DNA from: Dillenia suffruticosa
Lineage: Eukaryota; Streptophyta; Magnoliopsida; Dilleniales; Dilleniaceae
Assembly (NCBI GenBank): GCA_033439265.1
Contig: JAVTVX010000027.1
Location: 945,001-1,009,000, forward strand
DNA: 64,000 nucleotides
Reading direction: 5' to 3'
Shown: in pieces, positions 29,704 to 42,420 of the stretch
Layout of the letters: each line of letters opens with the position of its first letter
Position numbering within the stretch: position 1 is the first letter of the stretch
The notes under the pieces: model-generated
The model's database searches: none
Told to the model about the DNA's origin: nothing
What the model saw: only the letters and a program-made list of their open reading frames with translations
Made by a program: the position numbers and the translations under genes

Positions 29704-30081
29704 ATGGAGAAACCAAAAGGAAGAAGAAGAAACACAATGAAGAGCCATCTATGCATTCCAAGGCTAGTTAGAAGCAGCACCTGCACTCCATCCAACAAGT
29801 TGTCCTTGCTCGAGCGGTTTCGCCAGGCTGTTTTCCGGTTGATCATGTGGTCCGCCCTCTCTAAGGCCACCCACCAAAGCAACCCCACTAAATCTCCATC
29901 AAAGGATGTCAAGTGCAGGTCTTGTTATGCACCTGATCCTCACCACAATGAAGCTGTGGCTGATTGCATCGAGTTCATCAAGAAATCGGCTTCATCGGAC
30001 GATGGTCGTGATTCTACCTCTAGTAGCTCCACTGATGCCACTCCTCATCATGAGATGGTGATACCTGTGCCTGTAATGTGA
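29704..30081 (+). CDS. Small plant-specific protein of unknown function
   Basis: Intronless frame of 125 residues from MEKPKGRRRN to a stop at 30079-30081. A basic N-terminus is followed by LLERFRQAVFRLIMWSALSK (about 35-54), which is amphipathic and may bind membrane. A central CYAPDPHHNEAVADCIEFIK segment (about 75-94) looks like the conserved core of short plant proteins sometimes labelled Josephin-like, though no Josephin protease domain is present. The C-terminus is Ser/Asp-rich. A second Met at residue 12 could be the start. A TATA-like AAATATATATTTA lies about 105 bp upstream and a CT run follows the stop. Function is not known to me. Confidence 0.7.
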   Translation: MEKPKGRRRNTMKSHLCIPRLVRSSTCTPSNKLSLLERFRQAVFRLIMWSALSKATHQSNPTKSPSKDVKCRSCYAPDPHHNEAVADCIEFIKKSASSDDGRDSTSSSSTDATPHHEMVIPVPVM

Positions 30082-31595
30082 ATCTTGTTCATTAAACTTA
30101 CTCTATCTCTCTCTCTCTCTCTCTGATTTCTTGGTTTGATGGGGTGTTTTTAATTTTTCTCCTCCTTTTTTTGGGGGGGTCAAGATGTGAGATGTAAAAT
30201 TGCATAGTGATCACATGTATTGAAGTTATAGATTTTTTTTTTGGGGTTTAATTCCTTTTCTTGGTGATCATTTTCAAGAGTCGAATCAATCATATTGCCA
30301 AATCAATCATTTTGGCGATTACAATTTTTTTTTTTTTTAAATTTTAATGAGAGAAAAGGAATCAAGCCTAGCTCATTTGGATTAGTCTAAATTAAGTTTA
30401 CTCAATATTAAGTTGATCTTTCAATATAAGAATTAAATTTAAAGAATTATAGAAATTCTTTTCGTGGTTTTTTTTTTCTTGGTGATCATTTTAAAGGATC
30501 GAGTGATCGTATTTCAAATTTCATAATTTTAACTATTATTATTGTTTTTTCTGGGGTTTGCAAAAAAATTAAAAAAGAATTGAACTCTTAACCTAAACTC
30601 GTTTGGAAAATCCAAAATTAGGTTTAATTGAAATTAGATAGAGTTTTCAGCATAAAAGTTCATTAATATAATGATTTTAGTCCTTTTTATAAAAAAAATA
30701 ATTTTATGACTTTATTTGAAAAATATTATAAATAAACCAATAAAACAAAAATAAATACAAATTAAGCTTATCTTAAGTGAGCCCTAATCTTCATGGTCTT
30801 TGTATTACTTGCTATTATTATTAATTTTTTTTTCCTTTTTAATCAACAAGGGGGGAAGACTTTCAAACAAAGAAATATTTTAGTAAGAGTACTTTGTGGC
30901 AGCACTTGCTAGAAATCATAAAAGGCACATTGGCGGAATCTTTGAACACATGCTACGAAGCTAATTCTCTTGAACATAATGGGCATCTAATGATGATTAT
31001 GGAGATTAGATGAGTTGTGTTTGTTCCCATATGTGCTTAGTTTTAATCCTTCAATGATTAATACTCCATGATTAGTCAAGCCTAGCAACCTACTCACTGA
31101 ACCCATTTACTAATCTTAATTATACCCGGTTTCATTTTTTATTTTAATCGCTCCAAAATATTTTTGTAGTGTAATTTCATCTTCGAGTGATAAAAAAAAC
31201 TCTCAAATTTAAGTTTTGTATATAAAGAAAATAAGTGTAAAAAGAAATTTATTCTAAGGGTACTATAATATCCGAACTCGACCCAAATGTCACAATATCC
31301 CTATTTGCGACTAAATCTTTGTTATCTTTTTATAAATAACCTATTATATATAAATAGTTACTTTATATAAAAATAAATTAATTATTTTAAAAGAAAATAA
31401 GGCTATACATGTCTCAACAAAGAAAAGGCAAAGAGAAAAAGTAGTTTCAGCTTGCCATAGGCCAGGCTAAAGCGTCTATTCAGCTTCAGGTTCCGCAAAT
31501 TGCTTGTTAATGGGTTGTTCGGGGCTTTCATGAAAAAAATAATAAGAAATAAAAAAGACACCGACCAAAACGCGTCGGCCTCCTTTTTTTAAAGT
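30082..31595. other. AT-rich spacer
   Basis: No gene recognised. A short block near 31265-31310 (TATCCGAACTCGACCC..., with AATATCCC) resembles one near 50455-50510 and may be the end of a shared eroded transposon. Confidence 0.45.
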
Positions 31596-31610
31596 AAAAC
31601 GCCGCGTTTT
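31596..31610. promoter_or_regulatory. GC palindrome in SWD2-like gene promoter
   Basis: AAAACGCCGCGTTTT is a near-perfect inverted repeat (one central mismatch) about 115 bp upstream of the start codon. CGCG also occurs at 31571-31574 and an E2F-like TTTCCGC follows at about 31612-31618. A role in housekeeping or cell-cycle expression is inferred only. Confidence 0.35.
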
Positions 31611-31723
31611 ATTTCCGCTCAGCCATCATGCTCTTCCCCCACTCCCCAAGAAAAAAAAATTAGAAATATTCCCCGGGTTGTTGTGATTTGCTTTCTCCAA
31701 AGTTTCGCGATAGCAGAGAAAAA

Positions 31724-34700
31724 ATGGCGGGTAAGTGAGAAGCCTTGAAGTTCGACTCCTTCGATTTTGATGTTGTCGATCTGATGGGGTTAGGTAATTC
31801 TGCAGGTGGACAATCAGAGAGAGAAGAAAAGGTTTCTTTAGAACTCAATGAAGAAATTCTTCAAAGCATGGAAGTCGGCATGGCTTTCCGAGACTACGTA
31901 CTCTCTCTCTCTCTCTCTCTCTCTCCGAATTCCTTGAGATTCTGAATTGCGTCTGAAACCCTAACAATTCTAGGGCTTTTAAGCAGTGCTTATTTTTTTT
32001 TTTTTTTTGAAAATTTTCAACTGAAACCCCAATGATTCTTGAGACACTCTATTAGCGTTTCTTGATATTCTGAATAGCGTCTGCAACCCTAACAAATTTA
32101 GGGCTTTTAATTCACTGCCTTAATTTCTGAGAATAGTCAATTGAAGTCTGATAGAGTATTTTGCTATAGTTTGCTCAGAAATTTTAGGGCTTTTTCATCG
32201 AAATAAGTATGTGGGAATGATCGAAATCACACTGTGGATGTCGAATTTTTGAATTTGTGTTGGCTGCATCTTTTTGCTTCCTTTTGAAAATGGGTTTCTG
32301 GTTTCTTGTTCTTTCCCTTGACTTCTTTTTCTTTTGGTATTTAGTTGAAGCTGTGCTTAATCTATCACAATTTAAATAATTCCAGGGAGACCTAATGGAT
32401 CGAATCCTACATGGAATTTCATCTCAACCTCTTTAATTTTTTTTTTCCTTGGTTTGGAAGGTATTTCAGCAAATTCACAATTACTCAACTTTGAAACGTA
32501 TTGATTTTTTTGCTAATATGGACTGCCATATAGGATTTGGTCCATATAGCATTACTCCACAATCTATGGGAAGTATTTTGGGAGGCCGCTAGAGAATATT
32601 CTCCGGGGTTTATATTTGAAGACGAAAACATGTTCAAATCATATACCATGATATTTGCTGTCTAGCTGAAAATTGGGTAAAAGTGCTTATTCTCTATTAG
32701 CATGATCATTTAGCTCTTGTGATAGTTTATCATTGATTTCTGTGTTCTGTGGGGGTTTTCTTCACTGTACTCTTGTTGATATGTTGGACTGTTGTTTTCA
32801 GAGTGGTAGAATAACTTCAATGGATTTCCATAAGCAATCAAATTATCTGGTGACTGCCAGTGATGACGAATCGATTCGTTTATATGATATCGCCAGTGCA
32901 ACGTATGCTTCTTCTTTTTTTTTTCCCTTCGAATAGGTGCTGATTGTTCTTCTTTGTCAAATTACAAAAAACATCATCATTTTGGTTGTTTCTTTGCCAG
33001 ATGTTTGAAGACAATCAATAGTAAAAAGTATGGAGTGGAACTGGTTTGCTTTACCTCTCATCCTACAACAGTTATATACTCCTCAAAAAATGGCTGGGAT
33101 GGTAAGTTGTATGGCAGTTCTTGCATAGCTACAGTTTGTTAGAGCCTTATAGTTGTATGATATTTTGTTTCAGAATCTCTGCGGCTTCTCTCATTGCATG
33201 ATAATAAGTACTTGCGATATTTTAAAGGTCACCATGACAGGTACATGCTTGGACTCTCCTGACGCATTGGTTGTAACTAAGCTATTGGAATTTTGACAAT
33301 AACATTTTCCTGTCAATTTTTACACTAGGGTGGTTTCTCTTAGCTTGTGCTTGTGGAATGAGTGTTTCATTTCTGGCTCTCTTGATAGAACTGTTCTATT
33401 ATGGGATCAAAGAGCTGAGAAATGTCAGGTGTGCAATTTTGGCATTATGCTGCTTTTTTTGTATAATTTTTTATTTTCCTTTTTTTTTCCCTCAAATGGA
33501 TCTGTGGACTTATTATCTTCCCCATTTTAGGGCCTTATACGAGTACAAGGCAGACCTGCTACAGCTTATGATGATCAGGGGTTGGTGTTTGCTGTCGCAT
33601 TTGGAGGAAATATAAGAATGTTTGATGCTCGCAAGTATGAGAGGGTAAGATTCCAGTTGTACATAAATATTGCTAAACAATTAACAGTATCCTTGTATAA
33701 AGGTGGTCAATGGTCATAAGCATGAAAATTTCATAGTCCTCTGAATTCTTGTAGTGCAAGTGACAGTTTGCAGGCATTAACTTGTGAATATTTGTTGCTT
33801 GAAGGGTCCATTTGAGATCTTTGCCACCGGAGGAGATATGTCCGATTCAAATGTTGTTAAGTTCAGCAATGATGGAAGACTAATGCTTCTAACGACTATG
33901 GATGGACATATTCATGTCCTTGATTCCTTCCGTGGCACACTGGTATGCTGCTTTCTTAACCTTAATTGCCATTTCATCTGCTTTTAGTTTGTATCTGGCT
34001 AGTTGCCTGCTCGTTGCCACAAATAACAACAAAAATTGGTTTTTTTTTTTATTTATTTAACTTTAAGATTATAATGATGAAATTAAGACGTAATCTGTTC
34101 AGAAACCCGTGGAACATCAATGTCATATTCACAATCATATTTTTCAGTTTTTATTGGATAAGAAACAAACTTTAACTACAATAAAATTGTTAGCATAAGA
34201 ATAAATTAGTGAAATATGTTAAAGTGGAGTCTAGATAACCTATAGAGACAAGGAAAAGAGCTAGAAAGGGGCAAGGCCCCAATACACGGATCCTCCCAAA
34301 AAAACACACGGTAACCATCCCTAACATGGACACCAAGGAGAAAAAGGGTTATATGATTTCCAAAGATTGTAATGTGAATTATCACAACATTGGCATCCCA
34401 TCCATTTTGACAGGGACCGTTCTTGCTCTTTATAACCTTATGCCATAGGGAATTGGGTTTTTAGGGGAATCTCCATAGCCATTTGCTTGCTATAGAGATG
34501 TTTTTGGAAAGACATTATGGTGACCCAACCCACCATTGGGTTTTAGTTTAAACATTTGACCCCAACTTACCAAGAACTGCTTTTTGACCCACCCACTGGT
34601 TGACAAAAGAAAGTCTTTCATCAACTTTTCAATTTTATTGTTATATTGAGTAATTGTTTCTCCTAAAAAGTGATACCTAATTCCAATAGTTAGATTGACT

Positions 34701-37463
34701 TTTAACTTTGCCAACGCACCCTAACTTTAAACAATTTGAAACCAGTCTCTTCACACCACACGTCAATCGCCAATGTCAGGATCGATTTTATATAATGTGT
34801 GCTTGCGTGCGTGCGTGCATGTGTGTAATAATGACTCTGAATTGTTGAATGGCTTGGGTTAATATCCTGTTTGATATGTTTCTTCTCTCCTTTAGGATAA
34901 TGATCGTTCTCCTCATATTCCTCACACTAGGGTTTTGATTGTTGATTCTTTTGGGGGTTCTTTTGTTCAAATATCTAACTAGTTTTTCTCAAAGTCCTTA
35001 TTTTCAATTAAGTAATTTTATTTTTAAGGCAAAAGTTCTTAGCAATGTTAAACTTTTATTTTGTTTATACTATTTGATAAAATTAATACCAATAATTTTC
35101 TTATAAAAAATGTGTTGAGAATAAGCATAACAAGAACTACAAATCATCCTCAAATGGTCCAGAATTTCAGGCCATCTCCAGGCCCAGAAAAGTGGACTGC
35201 ACAGCCCCAGAAGAGGGCCTGATTGGGCAGCCTGAAGCTGCCCAATCAGAGCCCAAAGAAAGGCCCCCAGGGGCCCATGGAAGGAGGGCTGAAGCCTCCC
35301 CAACGGCTAGTAAAACTAGCTGTTGGGAGCCCTCCAACGGCCAGAAGAGATGGCCATTGGAGGGCCATCTCTCTTCCTCCGTAAAGTCCCTCTTCTTCCT
35401 CTATAAAAAGCCTAGGATGTTGTCTTTGTAACTCATGATCAAAGCTTCAAAATATGTATGTCTCTTGCTCTTCCAATTCAATAAAAATCTGAGATTATTT
35501 TTCAGCATCATTTGCATTCTTTTTTTCACTTTTCAACAAAATGAGACCTTGTAAAGTTATCTCCGGAATGTTTTTGTCCTTTGTTGTACTAACTTTGAAA
35601 CTTGAGATCATTTATTTTTATATTGCTCTATTACAAAGGAGACAGACTTGAAATCTGTTGGGCTTTGCCTGCGTAGGTTTGAACCCGTTGTTGATGCTGC
35701 AACTTTTTGGTCTCTCAAACGGCCAACTCTAAAATTTGAGATTAATGCTTAATTTGTTGTTGTTGTTATTGTCTATTATGAAGGAGATGTGGAACTATCT
35801 TTTTCTACCAAAGAGACTGTCTGATTTATTCCTTAAAAATATTGGAGGTTTTGGAGGGAAAAAAGATACATGGTTACTGTGGAAATGCAGGCTTTAGCCA
35901 TCCCATGCTGTACTTGGAGAGAGCAAAATGCTTGAATTTTCTGTAATCAAACTCTTGAATCTTCTTTCTTATGGGGGAAAAAAATAGTCTTCTATACTTT
36001 TTTATAGGGTCACATCTTGGAAATTTATGATGATTATCATGTGGAAGATTTGAAGAGGAATTCAACAGCAATTGTGATTTGTCAGTGTTGGTTTAACACT
36101 GTATTGTTCTTTATTACTTCCTGGGATTTCTTATTCTTGGAAGCTTTTGTACATTCTTTTTTCGTCTTATATATTCTTCTTATTCTATTGGAAAAAAAAA
36201 ACCCTGTTTGATATGTTATGATGTTTGCTGTGGCTCTAGTTATCGACATACAACGTCAAGCCAGTTTCAAGAGAGTCCACTTTGGAGGCATCTTTCAGCC
36301 CTGAGGGAATGTTTGTCGTATCAGGTGAATATAAATTTGCACCAGTATTTTGGGTTATATATTCTAGGTTCTGATATGGTTATATTCTTATGGAAAATTG
36401 GGAATGTTATTTGGTTGCACTTGGGATGTCTTTAGGTCATGTATAAAGTATTTCCTTCCTCAAGTTTGTCCTCGCAGCTGGTACACCATTGATGATAATG
36501 TGGTGTTCACAATTTCACTTTTAGTTCACATGTATATGCATGTAATTGAGAGCACATTCACGAAGCTGGTGGGTACTGGGCCACTCCATGGCATGTCTTT
36601 GGGCCATAAATTGTTCCAAAGAATGGAAATTGCATACTAGATTTGCTCTTTAGGACCAAGGCAAGATGTTTTGACACCCTAAAAAAGGGAGGATACACAT
36701 ACACATACACACGTTTATATATAGGGAAGAAAAGGAGATATATACACTGTTCATGGATGATACTTGTTGCATCAATTGCTGGTCAATTGTACTTACTGGT
36801 GTTTTCCCTCCTTAGGTTCAGGCGATGGTAGTGTTTATGCTTGGAGTGTTCGAAGTGGCAAAGAAGTACGACACATAACATTCCTATCCCCATTCTCTTG
36901 CTTTCTCAGTATTATTTTCGTTCTAACTTGTTTATCCAATAGATCGTCTTTTCATTTTATCTTTTATCTGCTTCCTTTTCTTCTTCATGTTGTATAAACA
37001 CTTTCTTTGCAGGAAAATTTTGAATTTGTGGAATATATGATTGCCTATAGTGCATATTTATTTTCTAGCCCAACAAATTATTTCGTTATTGAAGACATAT
37101 AGGACAAGCCTATAAATGAATATTCTAAAGCCATTTGAATATTCGTTTTTCATATTTCCAAGCCACCGTGGTTTGGTCTAGCAAAGTGCTGCTTAGGCAG
37201 AAATTTAATCTTATATTTTGCATGTAATTTCACTTTGCTGCCTCATTTCTATGTCTCTTTGTTGCTGATGTTGCTATTTTATGTCTCATAAGTCTTCCTA
37301 TACTGTTTTGTCTGGTCAGGTTGCAAGTTGGTTGAGTACTGAAAGTGATCCTCCAGTCATAAAATGGGCCCCAGGAAATCTAATGTTTGTAACTGGGTCC
37401 TCTGAACTTTCATTTTGGATTCCTGACTTATCAAAGTTGCCTGCTTATGTTGGAAGAAAATAA
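31724..37463 (+). CDS. APRF1/S2LA-like: SWD2/WDR82-type WD40 protein, COMPASS-like complex subunit
   Basis: WD40 propeller related to yeast Swd2 and human WDR82; plant members (APRF1/S2LA, ULCS1/S2LB) support H3K4 methylation and flowering-time control. Exons: 31724-31730, 31806-31897, 32802-32902, 33001-33101, 33174-33240, 33329-33428, 33531-33644, 33805-33942, 36240-36324, 36816-36865 and 37320-37463. They total 999 nt, 332 residues, the usual family length, with GT-AG junctions. Markers: ELNEEILQSMEVG near the N-terminus; WD repeats with SDDESIRLYD, GSLDRTVLLWDQR, GGNIRMFDARKY, DGHIHVLDSFRG and SGDGSVYAWSVRSG; C-terminus IPDLSKLPAYVGRK. The first coding exon is only 7 nt and its intron 75 nt. 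If that intron is kept, translation from 31724 stops after four codons, but an in-frame ATG at 31784 could serve. Intron 8 (2.3 kb) contains two mobile-element insertions. Confidence 0.95.
34215..34714 (-). mobile_element. LINE fragment (end of reverse-transcriptase ORF, zf-RVT region), decayed
   Basis: Minus-strand frames read IEKLMKDFLLS, then LVSWGQMFKLKPNGGLG, then after a stop WLWRFP, NSLWHKVIKSKNG, and GYRVFFWEDP. These follow the order in plant LINE ORF2 C-termini (KIEKLMRDFLWSG, LGGLGIGN, KWLWRF, LWHKVIKSKYG, RFWEDLW). Stops and frame changes show it is dead. It is antisense to the host gene, inside intron 8. Confidence 0.7.
35113..35538 (+). mobile_element. Solo LTR, 426 bp, with 5-bp target-site duplication
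   Basis: Begins TGTTGAG, ends TTTCAACA, and is flanked on both sides by AAATG (35108-35112 and 35539-35543), the 5-bp duplication expected for LTR retrotransposons. Inside are a TATA box (CTATAAAAAG at about 35401-35410) and a polyadenylation signal-like AATAAAA (about 35480). Interior GC-rich segments include a long inverted repeat around TTGGGCAGCCTGAAGCTGCCCAA (about 35224-35245). It lies in intron 8 of the SWD2-like gene, in sense orientation, without an internal domain. Confidence 0.88.
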
Positions 37464-39321
37464 AATACATGTTTACAAGCTCTCCAAAAATTATATGTTC
37501 AGACATTAAGTGGTTCAAGTTTTTATGTGCTCCATGATATGGGAAGGGCTAAGGGAGTGGTTTTCTCTTCATTTCATTCATCTGTTCCAGTATTCTGCCT
37601 TTTGGGGTAAGAAAGAATGCCAAGAATGACATCACCTTGTATCTTATGGTAATTCTTCCCACATTGATGAGTTCCTTCTGCAAATTTTTCTACTGCTTCA
37701 TCGTGGTTGATTGAAGTTCTCTAATTTAAGAATATCTGTTCCTTTTAGACAACATACAAACATGTATATATTATTGTGGCATTAGGATTAGAGAAGTATA
37801 CCAAGAACTTTCTTGAAATATGTGTAACTAATGAAGGTATGGAGGTAGCGTTCTTTGTTGGACTTGTTCATGCATGTGCTAGTAGAAAAGACTTGATTGG
37901 ATCCCAATACTTTGGTCTACCAAAGAATTCATTCTGATTGTTATTAGTCTGTATATTAGTTTGATCAACTTTCAACAGTGAATTGAAGACCCTAATGCTG
38001 TTCTTTTCCTTGTTTAATTGGCAGGATTCCTGTTAACAAGAGACCTTCAGTTTTCTTGTGATTAAGTCTTGTAAATTCAAAGGTGCTCATTTTCAATTAT
38101 TGAAAAGAAATATATGCTGCATTATCTGTTTTTCGGTAGTTTTTGTCTGTTATGTTGCAGTGTGCACCAAATCAGCTAGTTCATGTAGGACACTGAATGG
38201 CAGCCTTATCTGTACTATCACTCTGGATTTTACATAAAAGCCAGGGCTACATTTTGAAATAGCTTTGGGATAAATTTCTTGGAGATGCAGTGTTTAAAGA
38301 TGATATTTTTTGTTGCTGTCTTATCTTTAATGCACTAAAAATCATAATTTTTTGTGGTCCTCTGTAATTGTGAACATGATTGATTGATGTAAATATCTTC
38401 CAAATTGAAATCCTTCAACAACATTTAAATTTTGGCGAGTAAAATCAACATATATATAATTTATTTCTTGCATTTTGAACTGGTCCTGTCCATAGTGTCT
38501 ATAGCTTCAGTTTTTACTACAGAAGTTTCTCTTTGGTAGTGCTTCAAACCATATTTCATGTCTTATAAACAGGCGTTGTCATGATCTGTGGTTTTGTGGA
38601 CTTCCTGAAATTATGAGATGTCACTTTCAATCATGCTGTGCTGTGTTGATAGATACGGTTGCCAACTTTTACATTTTCTTGCATAGCTATACAAGGTAAA
38701 AAATTCTAGCTGCTTAATAATTGCCTGTTGAAAACTCTTAGGAGCGTTTATGGTAGTTGACTAGGTAAGACTATCCTTTGAGGGTGACATTGATGCGATC
38801 TACTGACTGCAGTTTAGTGAACATATACTACTGTTTTTTCCCAACCTGGTCAAGGTCAAGAGTTGATGAGCCTACATTTAAGATTGTTGATTTTTTTTTT
38901 TAATATTTATCCCATCCCTCACCGCATCCAATAACTTGTATAAATTTACAGGGTATCTGCACAATTCCTATTGATGTGGTTTCTGATTGAACAGTTATCA
39001 GTGCCAGAGCCAGGTGGATGTCAGTATTACTAGGGGTAAATTTAGGAGATCCACTCATCCATGGTCAATTATTACATAGCACAGAGCCAAAATTTCTAGA
39101 CTGACAACAATTTTGCGTCCCTGTGATTAGAAGAATCAACAGTACAGCTTACAACAGAGAGTAGGGCAATAATCTTAACCTCTGGACCTAAACCTTCTCA
39201 CTAAAGTATGTTGCCTCTATGTGAGATGAATATATTTTATCAGTGGCACTGCTTGAAATATGATTGATGTGATTCATCATCTTGACCGAGTTAACCACCC
39301 AAAAATGAAACTTTAGAACCA
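37464..39321. other. Convergent 3' region between SWD2-like and C2H2 genes
   Basis: Contains the 3' UTRs of both convergent genes. No further coding exon or RNA gene was recognised. Confidence 0.55.
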
Positions 39322-41548
39322 TTACTCAAGGGTTCGGTAGATCACAACAAAGCAGGGAAGAACAGCTCTAGGATTGAATACGAATAATTCTTCGAGATTC
39401 GAATAGACTCCAGGATTTGATGCGACTGAATCATAAGCACCAACGTGGTCGCTCCCTTCCTCTGTTGGACCCTCATTAGTCATACTCTTCACTCTTCCTG
39501 CTATCACACGGCACACCAACATTGCTCTCCTCCCTTCCTTATGTCCCAAGCAGTCATGGGCTCTTCCACTGCTGGCACATGTATGCACTCCCTTCAACTC
39601 CTGCGAATTTCCTTGGAATCCATTCCTGATGATGGTGCAGACTTCACAGCCAGGAAAGGAGCTGCACAGGCTTGATGAACATGAACCAAGTTCGCAGCTT
39701 ATGGTTGTGCAGTGAAATCTAAGTAGCTCATTGCCATCAGCAGCACACCTAGGATTTTTCTTAGTATTATTGTTTGCACGTGATCTGATTGCTTCGCGAC
39801 ATTCCTCAAATTGTTGGATCCTATACCGAGTATTGTGGACTTTTAGTATCCGTTCAATCTTGCAGATTGGGTTGTCTTGCCTGAGCCAGCTTGATTTGAA
39901 GATTATTTCCACTATGTTTCGTCCTGAATCTTCAGGTCCCAGCTCTAACACTGTTATAATTGGCAGAATGTTGGGATATAACTGATGGTAAATATTCTGC
40001 TCAACTGTGGTGAAAATGTAGAATTTTCTTTTAAAGGTGTAAATTCTGTTCTTAATTAGAGTTACAATGTACAACTTCCATAGAGTTATGTTAGTGGCAC
40101 ATGCTTTCCTGCAATAGTAAATTGTGTGCATAACCAGGAATTACAGTGTATAATTCCCTTTGAAGCATGCAACTAGCACATGCCAATGACTATATATACC
40201 TGTATATATATTATTATAAAAATCAGATTGCATTATCTGAGTAATTTGACAAACCCTTACATGCATTTTCTCTAGGGTAAAAAATTTAGGATCACCATTT
40301 GACTGTTCAGTGAATATTTTCATCCTCGTGCACTAGTCCCTGGTATTTTTTATTTCTTCTGGATGTGGATAAGCTTTGAGAATATTGATGATATAAACAT
40401 GGTTCTGGATTATTCGAACTGATATCAGGTTGGATTGGACTTTTTTTGGGTTGGTGTAATTAGTGGAGAAGATATATAGTGGTGGTTTGAAGGAAATTAG
40501 CTAAATCTTACTTCTGAATGGTATCTTGAGAGGCAAATGTTGATTAAAGAAAAAAAAAATTGGAAACATGAATTAAGAGTAATCTGCAGCTTTTCATCAT
40601 CTCTGTTTAGTGATTCCATCTGTGGAGGAAGCCATCATGTTGGTGACAGACTATAATGCTTCCTATGTGCCAAACTGGGCTATAGAACCTAAAAGTTAAA
40701 TGGAGGTCTCATTTCCATGCTAGCAAGTGTGGTTGCAGTGGCAAAATTATAAAGCATACAAAATAATTCCGGCTCCAGGATCTTCCCCAACCAAAATCCC
40801 TCTTCTAAGAGAAGCAGGCTTATTATTGTTGACAATAGGAATATGGAAAAGGAATCATGCAAAAATTGAGCTTTAGGAGAGAAATTATACCAGCATGCTT
40901 TGCAGTTTGGTGTATTTCTAAGCTTTCAGCTTTCGCGAACACTTCACCACACTCTAAACATGTATAGATGGCTGTTCTTGCGGTAGGGTATCTATTTTTT
41001 TTAATTTCAACTGTTAATTCTCCTTCCATTCATTCAAACCTTCCCAGAAATACATCACACTCTTAAAGAGAAAAAGAGCTTAGGGTCAGAGCCTACCTGC
41101 TTGGATCAATGACCATATGACACTCATAACATCCAGATAGCTTCCTTAATTGCATCCTTCTTGAAGCTGACATTGCTTCATTAGAATTGGATTTGGTGAA
41201 TGGGATTGTTGATCGAGTTGACGACTTGGTTGTTCCTCTCCGACTGAGTGGTTGAGTTTCTGTACTTTGAGTACTACTCTCTGATGAATAGTCTGTTCGT
41301 CGAACCACTTTGGTCCTCTTATTTGATATGTCTTTGAAACTACAGAGAGATGAACAAGAAGACTTTAACTTGGAGTAGGAAGCAATATTCTTTGTGGGAT
41401 CATACACTTGTGGCCTTCCAATATATTGACAGCTTAGGATGTTCTTGATTTTGTCCCATGAAGATTGCTGCTCTTGCAGCACCCTCTTCCGTCTAGGGAC
41501 ATACTGTCTCGAAGCTGAGGTTCCCGGTGAGATACTTGATGGTGCCAT
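39322..41548 (-). CDS. C2H2-type zinc-finger protein (At5g54630/At2g29660/At1g75710 family)
   Basis: Three exons: 41097-41548, 40891-40991 and 39322-39950, total 1182 nt, 393 residues. The N-terminus is Ser/Arg-rich with WDKIKNILSCQ. LRKLSGCYECHMVIDPSR (about 134-151) crosses the first junction. One C2H2 finger follows: CLECGEVFAKAESLEIHQTAKH, with Cys162, Cys165, His178 and His183 (spacing C-x2-C-x12-H-x4-H). The long conserved domain contains LELGPEDSGRNIVEIIFKSSW, KIERILKVHN, NPRCAADGNELLRFHCTT, and a C-terminal SNLEELFVFNPRAVLPCFVVIY. The family is plant-specific and its function poorly known; nuclear action is assumed from the finger. An unusual CT run (minus strand) directly precedes the start codon. 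Confidence 0.93.
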
Positions 41549-42420
41549 GTGAGAGAGAGAGAGAGAGAGAGTAGATGGTTCTAAGGGAAGCGAGGTGTGA
41601 ATGAGTTCTTTATGAGGAGATGGAGAGAGAAATCTATGTGGGTGGTGTGTCTTTGTCTTCTGTGTTTGTTTAATGCTTAAATTGAGACTTCTGAATTTAA
41701 TGTGATTATGAAACAGTTTTCGCTGGTATGACTTTTGTCACCACATGAATTCCTCAGTTTGTGTCGACTCTTCTTTGTAAAAACCCGGTCAGGCCTTAAT
41801 ACCCAAAGCAACATATTTTTCTCCTCTTTCATTATACCATTCAGATGAGCATCTTTCTAAATTTGTGTTAGGGGCATCATAGGTATAGGTCAGGACAACC
41901 ACTGTTGGGACACGTACGGCAGTTTTCCTTGTCTTTTATTTAGGATTTTGGCAACTTATGCTTTCATGTACTGGATTTCTTGGATGTGTAACATAGTGGT
42001 CCATATCTAAAGCCCTACCAACTAAATTCCTAGCAACTGTAAATTGCTCGCTCTTTTACTCTGGAAGACTGTAGATTCTTGGACCTATGGACCTTTATCC
42101 TCCCATGCACGGATTTTCCAAAGAAGGTTAGTTTCTACTGTCATAATCGCTTTTTTTTTTGCTGGATGAACTTTAGAAGCTTACAAGATAATTATATAGC
42201 GCATAATTTTCTCTTACTATATGCTGCATATGATAAATTTCAATTTATTTCAACGCACCGATTTAGAGTAGGGCAATATGGGTATTTCTTACTTGCCAGG
42301 GTTGGAAGTAGTCTTGCATATGGTTTAAACCTACCCTTTAATTAGACCCTTCTTATCTGTTCACGCCCTCAAAACCTTAAACTCTTGGTCTTGAATTGTT
42401 TGTTTAGTTTAGTTTAAGGT
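41549..42420. other. Upstream region of C2H2 gene
   Basis: GA repeat at about 41551-41571 (CT on the transcribed strand) immediately before the start codon, then spacer without recognised genes. Confidence 0.5.
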
